NCBI GenBank assembly: GCA_964396245.1
Contig: CAYNEO010000076.1
Location: forward strand, 1-10,993
Direction of reading: 5' to 3'
Length of the DNA stretch: 10,993 nucleotides
DNA from: CAYNEO01 sp964396245
Lineage (GTDB): Bacteria; Zixibacteria; MSB-5A5; GN15; FEB-12
The notes beneath the pieces are model-generated. The model searched no databases and was not told the DNA's origin. It saw only the letters and a list, made by a program, of their open reading frames with translations. Below are positions 1 through 6,631 of this stretch, piece by piece (the first letter of the stretch is position 1; every line of letters starts with the position of its first letter). The position numbers were made by a program, and so were the translations under genes.

Positions 1-1
1 G

Positions 2-2332
2 GCGCTGGATGCCGCCCATCGGAAGGGTTTGATTCATCGTGACCTGAAACCGAGCAACATTTACCTGACTAAAGAAGGGGCGAAGTTGCTCGATTTTGGT
101 CTGGCGAAGCTTCATGCCGAGGCAGTCACGGGCATGGAGACCGAAACCCGGACGACCCCGGTCACCGGTTCCGGTGCGATTGTCGGCACGCTGCAGTACA
201 TGTCGCCGGAGCAGCTGGAAGGTCGCGAAGCCGATGCTCGCAGTGACATTTTTGCATTCGGCGCCACCCTGTATGAAATGCTGACCGGTCAACGAGCCTT
301 TACCGGCGAGAGCAAGGCCAGCCTGATCGGTTCGATTATGAAAGAGCAGCCGCGCTCGATCAGTGAATTGCAGGAAGCTTCGCCACCGGCGCTGGACCGA
401 TTAATCAAGAAATGTCTTCAGAAGGACCCCGATGATCGCTGGCAATCGGCGAAGGATCTCAAGGATGAACTGGAATGGATCGCTTCGGCCGGGTCGCAGG
501 CGGGCATACCGCGGCCGGTGGCATCCAGGCGCCGGTTCCGGATGCGAGTCGCATGGCTGGTCGCGACGATTGCCACGGTCGCCGCGCTGGTTTTTGCGTT
601 TCGGCTGTATACTCAGGATACACCCGAGCTGTCGCCGATACGCTTCTCGATTTCCAAACCCGAAAGCGTGGCGCGAATCGAGTGGCCGCAGATTTCTCCC
701 GACGGGCGCTATCTGGCTTTTCTCGGCTACGACACCGCCGGCACGACTCAAATTTGGATCCGGCCACTCAATTCAAAGCAGGCGTTTCCTCTGTCTGGAA
801 CGAGCAATACTTTCCGCCCATTCTGGTCGCCGGACAGCAAGTACCTGGCTTTCTTTGATGAAGATCATCGTCAGCTGATGAAAGTCCCGGCGGCCGGAGG
901 GCAGCCGCAACTTATAAGCAAGACATACGGGTCCGACGGCAGCTGGGGGAAGGATAACATCATTATTTTCGATGATTATCAGTCCGGCGCTCTTGGCTGG
1001 GTTTCGGCAACCGGCGGAGAATCTAAAACCGCCGCCGCCCCTGACACAAGTGCTGGAGAGGGTACACTTGGCTGGCCGACGTTCTTGCCCGATGGGCGAC
1101 ATTTTATTTACACTGCCGAAGACCAACGGGGACAAACATCTCAGACGTTGAAGCTCAAGGCAGGGGTCATAGGAGGCGACCTCAACAAGACGATTGGAGA
1201 GGTCGGCTCCCAGGCGATTTTCTGTCCCCCGGGCTATCTGATCTATGTGAGAGAAGGCTATCTGGTGGCCCATCCGTTCGATGCCGAAGCTCTCGAATTT
1301 CAGGGCGACCCTATTCCACTGACAGATTCAATCAGTTTCACTTTGGGCTCGAGCCGGGGTATCAATGCCACCGCTAGTGAGGTCGGTACGCTGGCCTGGC
1401 AGGGCGGAAGAGCAGGGATCCAAAGGCTGGTGTGGACGGACCGGCAGGGGCACGAGCTCGATACTATCGGCCGTGAAGGCGACTATCGCTATATCTGCAT
1501 CTCTCCTGACGAGGGCTACATAGCCTCTACTATCTGGGACGAACAGACGAATGCTCGCAGAATAGAAACCTTCGATACCAAACAAGAGAAAACCGACCGA
1601 GTACCCGTTAGCGGCGCAGTCGATTATATGCCCGTATGGTCCCCCGACGGCGTCAGTTTTGCCTACCTCTCTGTTGATTCTACCAGGGTTGGATACCTGA
1701 ATTACAAAAGTCTATGGGGGCCGGTTACCAGGGTCAGGTCATTATCGAAGGACAGAGGGATCATTTCGGTTAAGTGGGTCGAACCAACGATGGTATGGTA
1801 CTTTGACTGGCCCAGTCCCAGAACCCAGCAAAGCGAGAACGAGACCTTTCACCTGATGAGTGTCGATATTGTCGATACGTCACAAATCGATACTCTCTTG
1901 CGTGTTTCCGGAACCCAGGTCCCGTACGGCGTTTCCCCTGACAACCGGTATTATCTAAGCGGTGACTTTTGGGGACTCGATTGGGGCGTATATATCTATG
2001 ATCTGGAACGGCCGGGCCAGAAATGGCGACTGCCGGTAATCGGGACTCAGTTCCGGTGGAGTCCACGAGGAGACGAGATATTCTTTTTTGATGAAGACGA
2101 TTTCAGTTCTATCAAAGTAGATCTGTCGGGCGAGCCCCCCTTTGAACCTGCCACCACCCTGTTTACCCGTGAACATATACCTCAGTCTGAAGTTTCCGGG
2201 GTTATCTGGAGCTATGACGTCTCACCCGACGCCAAGCGCTTTTTGTTCGTTACGCCCATGAAGGCAGCTCTTGACAAATCAAATGAAGTCGAAGTCCTCC
2301 TGAACTGGCACGCGGAGTTGAATGAACAATGA
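2..2332 (+). CDS. Membrane-anchored Ser/Thr protein kinase with C-terminal PD40 (TolB-like) beta-propeller, 5'-truncated
   Basis: The reading frame is open from base 2, so the gene starts before the window; the visible part is 776 residues and lacks the kinase N-lobe (P-loop and VAIK lysine). Counting from the first full codon, it has the catalytic loop HRDLKPSN (12-19), the DFG motif (31-33), the activation-segment end GTLQYMSPE (62-70), DIFAFG (82-87) and a C-lobe ending near residue 158, as in bacterial Hanks-type kinases. A basic stretch (RRRFRMR) and a single hydrophobic helix (about 182-201) follow. The rest carries repeated PD40-type motifs such as ISPDGRYLAF, WSPDSKYLAF, FLPDGRHFIY, WSPDGVSFAY and SPDNRYYLSG, which build a TolB/WD40-like propeller expected outside the membrane. 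Inferred role: a transmembrane kinase with an extracytoplasmic propeller that senses a ligand or partner; the target is unknown. The next gene is convergent, and no clear terminator was seen in 2333-2465. Confidence 0.93.
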   Translation, partial: ALDAAHRKGLIHRDLKPSNIYLTKEGAKLLDFGLAKLHAEAVTGMETETRTTPVTGSGAIVGTLQYMSPEQLEGREADARSDIFAFGATLYEMLTGQRAFTGESKASLIGSIMKEQPRSISELQEASPPALDRLIKKCLQKDPDDRWQSAKDLKDELEWIASAGSQAGIPRPVASRRRFRMRVAWLVATIATVAALVFAFRLYTQDTPELSPIRFSISKPESVARIEWPQISPDGRYLAFLGYDTAGTTQIWIRPLNSKQAFPLSGTSNTFRPFWSPDSKYLAFFDEDHRQLMKVPAAGGQPQLISKTYGSDGSWGKDNIIIFDDYQSGALGWVSATGGESKTAAAPDTSAGEGTLGWPTFLPDGRHFIYTAEDQRGQTSQTLKLKAGVIGGDLNKTIGEVGSQAIFCPPGYLIYVREGYLVAHPFDAEALEFQGDPIPLTDSISFTLGSSRGINATASEVGTLAWQGGRAGIQRLVWTDRQGHELDTIGREGDYRYICISPDEGYIASTIWDEQTNARRIETFDTKQEKTDRVPVSGAVDYMPVWSPDGVSFAYLSVDSTRVGYLNYKSLWGPVTRVRSLSKDRGIISVKWVEPTMVWYFDWPSPRTQQSENETFHLMSVDIVDTSQIDTLLRVSGTQVPYGVSPDNRYYLSGDFWGLDWGVYIYDLERPGQKWRLPVIGTQFRWSPRGDEIFFFDEDDFSSIKVDLSGEPPFEPATTLFTREHIPQSEVSGVIWSYDVSPDAKRFLFVTPMKAALDKSNEVEVLLNWHAELNEQ

Positions 2333-2465
2333 TGACGCCGCACGCCGCTTACGGTCTCAAATCTGATACAAGCCGTTGAATCTGCACAGACTATCGAGCA
2401 TGCAGGGCGCCGCACCAAAATTGCTGCAGAAAGTTATGTATTGGCCCCTCTGCTCACTGGCGTAC

Positions 2466-2753
2466 TCAACTACGCAAAACGAGCGGTACTTCAAAGATCT
2501 CGATCCTGGGCTGCCCTTCTGCCCGGTATGCTTCGGGAATGGTGCGAGCCAGTTCGGAGTCTCGATACTCGCGCAACGACTGTTCCGAGTCCCAGACATA
2601 GATTCCGGTGAATTCTCCGGTCTCTTTCTCGTGGCCATAGTACTTCTGAATCAATCCCGGCAGCGCCCGAAAACGGGGCGCGCGCTCTTGCATGATTCGC
2701 ATTACCTCGCTGTCGGATAAGGCGCTTTTGAATTTGACAGTCAGAATAAGCAT
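2466..2753 (-). CDS. YdhR-like small putative mono-oxygenase (dimeric alpha/beta barrel fold)
   Basis: This encodes a 95-residue protein starting MLILTVKFKS. The opening beta-strand, the helix with a conserved-looking RAPRFRALPGLIQKYY segment, then GEFTGIYVWDSEQSLREYR and a closing strand (IEIFEVPLVLR) match the plan of YdhR / antibiotic-biosynthesis-monooxygenase-like ferredoxin-fold proteins of about 95-105 residues. The family is annotated as putative mono-oxygenases, but substrates are mostly unknown. The frame continues 23 codons further upstream to a possible start at 2822. The start at 2753 is preferred because a strong Shine-Dalgarno site (AGGAGG) lies just before it and the family begins at this strand. 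It is a single-gene unit on the minus strand, convergent with the kinase gene and divergent from the DUF885 gene. No catalytic residue can be assigned from sequence alone. Confidence 0.8.
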   Translation of the reverse strand: MLILTVKFKSALSDSEVMRIMQERAPRFRALPGLIQKYYGHEKETGEFTGIYVWDSEQSLREYRDSELARTIPEAYRAEGQPRIEIFEVPLVLRS

Positions 2754-2760
2754 CACAAGA

Positions 2761-2769
2761 CCTCCTTTC
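2761..2769 (-). promoter_or_regulatory. Shine-Dalgarno site setting the YdhR-like start
   Basis: On the minus strand this reads GAAAGGAGG, seven bases before the ATG at 2753-2751. It contains the full AGGAGG core and decides for the internal Met over the upstream in-frame Met at 2822. Confidence 0.85.
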
Positions 2770-2826
2770 GTAAGGCAGCAAATGGAACGGCGAACAGACT
2801 GAAAACTGAATTTGCGCCGCACGATG

Positions 2827-2850
2827 GTATAACCTCCAGCCGGATTATAC
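2827..2850. repeat. Inverted repeat GTATAA-N12-TTATAC over the YdhR-like promoter (possible operator)
   Basis: Two perfect 6-base arms (2827-2832 and 2845-2850) are separated by 12 bases. The right arm covers the -10 hexamer and the left arm lies near the predicted +1 of the minus-strand promoter. The position suits a repressor that blocks initiation. The arms are short and A/T-rich, so chance is possible. Confidence 0.35.
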
Positions 2851-2872
2851 GAATCGATCCCGCCGGAGGCAA
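2844..2872 (-). promoter_or_regulatory. Sigma-70-type promoter of the YdhR-like gene
   Basis: On the minus strand, TTGCCT (2872-2867) and a perfect TATAAT (2849-2844) are separated by exactly 17 bases. The predicted start is near 2837, giving a leader of about 84 bases before the ATG at 2753. An inverted repeat GTATAA-N12-TTATAC (2827-2850) overlaps the -10 box and the start region and could be a repressor site. Confidence 0.6.
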
Positions 2873-3160
2873 TAAATATGTACTAATACAGTCCATGTAT
2901 TTTCTCTCCGCCAATCTATTCGGACCCGGCTACCTCTCTTCTGGTACCATAGACGGGGAACGAATCACTCAAACGTTCCGGAAGGCCTTTGACTTTAAGA
3001 GCCCGATGCGGTCGTCCTTTTTCTCTTGTTATAGACCACGGTGTCGACTATTTTTATTAAGGCACATCCAGACCTTTCATCTGCGATCAAAAGAGAGATG
3101 ATATCAGTCGTACTGGCTCGCGTTGTCGTTTGATTGAGACATTATCACGGTTTGTGGCGT
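2873..3160. other. Intergenic stretch between the divergent YdhR-like and DUF885 genes
   Basis: No convincing gene lies here. Two things can be seen. The first is a hairpin-capable repeat GGAACG-N11-CGTTCC (2957-2979), without a T-run, so it is not a typical terminator. The second is a weak plus-strand promoter candidate, TTGTTA (3026-3031), a 17-base spacer and TATTTT (3049-3054), which would give a leader of about 110 bases to the DUF885 gene. Confidence 0.4.
3026..3054 (+). promoter_or_regulatory. Weak sigma-70-like promoter candidate for the DUF885 gene
   Basis: TTGTTA and TATTTT are separated by 17 bases, with the predicted start near 3061. Each hexamer has two mismatches to consensus, and the local A/T richness makes chance matches likely. 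Confidence 0.25.
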
Positions 3161-3165
3161 GAGGA
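3161..3165 (+). promoter_or_regulatory. Ribosome binding site choosing the DUF885 start
   Basis: GAGGA ends immediately before the ATG at 3166 and six bases before the in-frame ATG at 3172. The normal spacing favours 3172 as the real start, two codons inside the longest frame. Confidence 0.6.
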
Positions 3166-3171
3166 ATGCGT

Positions 3172-4500
3172 ATGTCAAACAAGACTCTAGTCAACCTTGT
3201 CTTTGTCTCGATAATCGTTGCAGTCTTTTCCTGCTCGTCACTGGTTGAGGCTGCTTCCCCGCTCGATTCGATTGCCGAATCGTATGTCAGACTGGCCCTG
3301 CAAGTCGGACAGTATGACGAGTACATGGTAGATTCTTACTTCGGCCCGGAAGAATGGAGACCGACTGCACCGGTCGAGGAAAATGCTGATCCTCCTTATG
3401 ATGTATTCCTGACCGAAGCTGAGACTCTCGCAGAGAAGCTCAAGGGCATTGATACTACACAGCTTGCCGGTCTGCACCTGAAACGGTATCGCTTCCTCGC
3501 CGGCCAGATCACGGCCCTGATCTGCAGAATCCGGGTGTTAACCGGTACCATCCTGCCGTTCGATGTCGAAACGCGATCGATGTACGATATCGAGCTTCCT
3601 CCATTCGATAAGATATATTATGACAGCCTTTTGCAGGAACTCGACAGGCTCTTGCCGGGGGAAGGGTCCGTCTCCTCGAGGTTCAACGCCTATCAAGCCC
3701 AAATGCAGGTCCCGCCCGAGCGGGTGGAATACGTCTTCAGGGCTGGAATGAGGGCAGCCCGAAGCCGGGCTGCACAACATCTCGACCTGCCCGCCCCGGA
3801 TTCGGTCTCTATAGAGATTGTTCACGACAAGTGGTGGACAGCCAACTGCCGATACCTGGGGAATGGTCACAGCCATATGGAGTTCAATGCGGATCATCCG
3901 TTCTATATAGACGAGGCCATTTCCTACCCGTGTCATGAGATGTATCCCGGACATCACGTAAGCTATCTGTATGTTGACAGGTACCTGGTGAACGACAGCG
4001 GATGGGTTGAGTTCTCACTTATCCCATGCTTCTCGCCATTTACAGGTTTGCTTGAAGGTATCGCCGAATACGGAATCGATCTGACTTTTCCAGGGACGGA
4101 GTGGATCGAGTTCGTAAAGGACAGCCTGTGCCCGATCGCCGGTATCGATACCGGACTCGTTGAATCGTACTATGATCTGTGGAAACTCAAATATCGGCTT
4201 TACTCGGTTGAAAGCCACATTGCGCGCCAATACCTTTCGGGAGAAATCGACAGCACGGACGCGAAAGCTCAGCTGATGCACTATGCGATATACGGCGAGC
4301 ACGAGGTTGTTGCCCGGATCGATGCTTACGACAGCTATCGGAGCTATGTTGTGACTTACTACGTCGGGAAGGATCTTGTGCGCCAGCATGTCGAGACGGT
4401 AACCGCGGGGGCAAGTGACAGTGAGGCGAAGTGGAAAGCGTTTGCCGAGTTGCTACGATTGCCGCTTAACCCGGCGAACCTGACGCTGAAATCCAGATGA
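3172..4500 (+). CDS. Exported DUF885-family, putative zinc metallopeptidase-like protein
   Basis: 442 residues from the Met at 3172; residue numbers below count from the alternative Met at 3166. The N-terminus is a lysine followed by a hydrophobic core (LVNLVFVSIIVAVFSC) and SSLVEAASP. It is therefore a signal peptide, either cleaved after VEA or processed as a lipoprotein at C23, although VFSC is a poor lipobox. The diagnostic part is HEMYPGHH (257-264), the HExxPGHH signature of DUF885, followed by LLEGIAEYG (295-303), whose glutamate would be the third metal ligand of a gluzincin-like site. The GNGHSHMEFN segment just before it also fits the family. Inferred role: hydrolysis of peptides or a related amide substrate in the envelope; the substrate is unknown. 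Members I know are often about 550-600 residues, so this one is short, mainly in the N-terminal half. It stands alone on the plus strand and is convergent with the regulator gene. Confidence 0.82.
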   Translation: MSNKTLVNLVFVSIIVAVFSCSSLVEAASPLDSIAESYVRLALQVGQYDEYMVDSYFGPEEWRPTAPVEENADPPYDVFLTEAETLAEKLKGIDTTQLAGLHLKRYRFLAGQITALICRIRVLTGTILPFDVETRSMYDIELPPFDKIYYDSLLQELDRLLPGEGSVSSRFNAYQAQMQVPPERVEYVFRAGMRAARSRAAQHLDLPAPDSVSIEIVHDKWWTANCRYLGNGHSHMEFNADHPFYIDEAISYPCHEMYPGHHVSYLYVDRYLVNDSGWVEFSLIPCFSPFTGLLEGIAEYGIDLTFPGTEWIEFVKDSLCPIAGIDTGLVESYYDLWKLKYRLYSVESHIARQYLSGEIDSTDAKAQLMHYAIYGEHEVVARIDAYDSYRSYVVTYYVGKDLVRQHVETVTAGASDSEAKWKAFAELLRLPLNPANLTLKSR

Positions 4501-4609
4501 AGCTGAATAATCGGCTATAGATTTTGGTTGCTGAAGTAATCAAGAATATTTCTGCGCTTCACAGGGAGAAGTGGAGAGCGTGTATGAAGAAAATCATAGC
4601 ACCCAGTCA

Positions 4610-5980
4610 CTAATGCGAAATGATACCCAGGACTTTCATCTTGCGCCAGAGGGTCGAACGGTGCATGCCCAGCTCCGCGGCGGCTTTCGAGCGGTTGCCC
4701 TGATAGCGATTAAGGGTCTCCACGATAATCGCTTTCTCATCGAGAGAGTGATCCTCGCTGGCCGGGGGCGCTATTTCAGTGGTAATGTGAGGGGGCAGGT
4801 GCTCGGGTGTGATCTCGGCGCCGTGGCACATGACGAAGGCGTGTTCGACGGCATTCTCGAGTTCACGGACATTTCCCCGCAGCGGGCTGCGCCGGAGAAT
4901 GCCCAGTGCTTCCGGTGTAATCCGTTCGATCGATTTGCCGCTCTTCTTGCGGAAGGCGGCCAAAAAGTGATCGACCAACAGAGCGATATCTTCGGGTCGT
5001 TCGCGAAGCGGGGGGATGGCGATATTGACGACATTGATGCGGTAGTATAAGTCGCGTCGGAACGTTCCTGCGGCGATAGCGGATTCCAGATCGGCATTGG
5101 TGGCGGCGATAATTCGGGCATCGGTATGAAATGTCCTGGTCGAGCCGAGCGGGCGGTACTCGCCGTTGTTCAGTACGCGCAGCAGTTTGACCTGCAAAGC
5201 GATGTCCATCTCGCTGATTTCGTCGAGGAGAAGCGTACCGCCTGAGGCGAGGGCGAACTGTCCGGGCTTGTCTCGCTTGGCGTCGGTAAATGCCCCTTTC
5301 TCATAGCCGAACAGCTCGGACTCGAGGAGAGTGGCCGGCAGCGCCGCGCAGTTGATTCGTATATACGGTCCGTATCGCCGTGGACTCAGGTTGTGAATCA
5401 CCTGGGCGAATAACTCTTTACCGCAGCCGCTCGGCCCCTGAATGAGAACGTTGCACTCCGAGGCGGCGACATCGGGCAGTAAGCCGATCAGCTCATGCAT
5501 GCGACGGTTGACGCTGACGATATCCTCGAGAGCGCGCTTCTGCTCGAGGCTCTTGCGGAGATGTTCGATTTCTGAGATATCGCGGAAGAATTCGACGGCG
5601 CCGATCAGATTCCCCTCGTCGTCCTTGAGCATGGTGGTCGTGATCTGGATGGGCACTTCGCGGTTGTCCCGCGTGATGATTGTCACTCGCGCATTCTGTA
5701 CCGGATCACGAGTCTTGAGCGTATCTTTGAGGGCGCATTGCCGATGGCAGATTTCGGTGCGAAAAATGTCGAAACAGTGTTTGCCGATCGCTTCAGAGCG
5801 CGAGAAGCCGGTAATTCGTTCGGCAGACTGGTTGAAGGACGTAATCACACAGTTACGATCGACAGTGAAGACCCCATCGTTGATACTGTTAAATATGAGT
5901 CGACTGAGTTTTGCTTCCATTACCGGAATCCGTTCGACTGACTCTGCCTGTCTGTACGCAATATGGCGCAAATTTTCCAT
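4610..5980 (-). CDS. PAS-domain sigma-54-dependent transcriptional activator (AAA+ enhancer-binding protein, Fis-type HTH)
   Basis: 456 residues in three parts. A PAS sensor (about 24-135) carries three cysteines, C69-x8-C78-x3-C82. The AAA+ domain has Walker A GPSGCGKE (182-189), the sigma-54 contact loop GAFTDA (229-234, usually GAFTGA), Walker B LLLDEIS, the arginine-containing FRRDLYYRINV, and RGNVREL (368-374). The C-terminal Fis-type helix-turn-helix ends with ELGMHRSTLWRKMK (436-449). There is no receiver domain, so control is probably through the PAS domain, perhaps redox, metal or cofactor sensing by the cysteines. It is the third gene of a leftward operon, 57 bases after the Usp-like gene. 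The ATG at 5980 lacks a good Shine-Dalgarno site; the Met at 5920 is an alternative that would still keep the PAS domain. It is the obvious candidate to bind the repeated GTYGC/GCGAC sites at 7891-7950 and to activate both -24/-12 promoters, its own operon included. Confidence 0.95.
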   Translation of the reverse strand: MENLRHIAYRQAESVERIPVMEAKLSRLIFNSINDGVFTVDRNCVITSFNQSAERITGFSRSEAIGKHCFDIFRTEICHRQCALKDTLKTRDPVQNARVTIITRDNREVPIQITTTMLKDDEGNLIGAVEFFRDISEIEHLRKSLEQKRALEDIVSVNRRMHELIGLLPDVAASECNVLIQGPSGCGKELFAQVIHNLSPRRYGPYIRINCAALPATLLESELFGYEKGAFTDAKRDKPGQFALASGGTLLLDEISEMDIALQVKLLRVLNNGEYRPLGSTRTFHTDARIIAATNADLESAIAAGTFRRDLYYRINVVNIAIPPLRERPEDIALLVDHFLAAFRKKSGKSIERITPEALGILRRSPLRGNVRELENAVEHAFVMCHGAEITPEHLPPHITTEIAPPASEDHSLDEKAIIVETLNRYQGNRSKAAAELGMHRSTLWRKMKVLGIISH

Positions 5981-6037
5981 AATGCAACGCCAATCCGCCG
6001 ACCGCGCAACCCGAGTGCGCTCCGGCCTGTTTTTAGA

Positions 6038-6577
6038 TTATCGGGCGGGCATTCTATCGAGCAGCGACCAACTTCCGGGCTCCAGATCGAGTTTGTCGAT
6101 AATCATCTCTGCCCGACTATTGAGATGAAACTGGTCCGGTCGATCCGGTCCCACCAGGATGACAGGGCAGATGAAGGAATCGGCAAATTCTTCGATCGGT
6201 CGCCGTCCGAAGAAGACGTCTTTGCGGATATACCCGAGGACGAGGACCTGGAATTCACGGACGACAAGGCACCGGTGCAGCTCGGTCCACTCGGCGTCTT
6301 CGCACAGACGAAAACCAACGTCGAGATAATCGCCGGCGCGCCGGTCATAGTAAAGACGAAGCTCCTTTTCACGTTCGATCGCGAGCCTCGCCCGGTCCGC
6401 ATCGGAAAGCAGGTCGGCGAGGGTGTCATTCGGATCGTAGGGGTCGCTCAAGAAATGAAAGACGTTCAGTTGAATTTGATGCGAACGCGACAGCCGCAGG
6501 GCAAAGTCGAACGCCCAATCACCCTGATCGGAATAATGGGCGCAGAACCCTACCGCATTAAATGTCGGAATTGCCAT
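6038..6577 (-). CDS. UspA-fold (universal-stress-protein-like) protein
   Basis: 179 residues. The alternating strand and helix pattern fits a single UspA domain: an N-terminal strand with HYSDQGDWAFDFALRLSRSHQIQLNVFHFL, a charged central helix (about 58-80), VLVLGYIRKDVFFG and the closing FICPVILVGP. The family's usual ATP signature (GxxG-x9-G[S/T]) is not intact, because no G[S/T] follows GYIRKDVFFGRRP, so it probably does not bind ATP in the MJ0577 manner. The remaining residues 145-179 have no clear homology. GGAGG lies five bases before the ATG, which supports the start. It sits between the NifX/DUF1847 gene (54-base gap) and the sigma-54 activator (57-base gap), so it is likely co-transcribed and may act as an accessory or stress protein for the same regulon. 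Its exact job is unknown. Confidence 0.65.
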   Translation of the reverse strand: MAIPTFNAVGFCAHYSDQGDWAFDFALRLSRSHQIQLNVFHFLSDPYDPNDTLADLLSDADRARLAIEREKELRLYYDRRAGDYLDVGFRLCEDAEWTELHRCLVVREFQVLVLGYIRKDVFFGRRPIEEFADSFICPVILVGPDRPDQFHLNSRAEMIIDKLDLEPGSWSLLDRMPAR

Positions 6578-6631
6578 AGTTTCCTCCCGGGAAGGAGTTT
6601 ATTTTCGTGTCATTGTTATGCGTTGTCATTA

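Noticed and set aside
773..1273. Minus-strand open frame of 166 codons inside the kinase propeller region
   Set aside because: It is the opposite strand of a confident PD40 coding region and has no domain of its own.
2376..2720. Plus-strand open frame opposite the YdhR-like gene
   Set aside because: The minus-strand frame has a family match, a strong ribosome site and a promoter; this frame has none.
2957..2979. GGAACG-N11-CGTTCC hairpin as a terminator
   Set aside because: The stem is only six base pairs, the loop is long, there is no T-run, and the flanking genes are divergent so no transcript should end there.
2895..3101. 68-codon plus-strand open frame between the YdhR-like and DUF885 genes
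   Set aside because: No clear ribosome site, no recognizable family and an odd residue composition; treated as intergenic.
4501..4609. Terminator between the convergent DUF885 and activator genes
   Set aside because: Only weak, interrupted stems were found (around 4553-4582) and no T-run follows on either strand.
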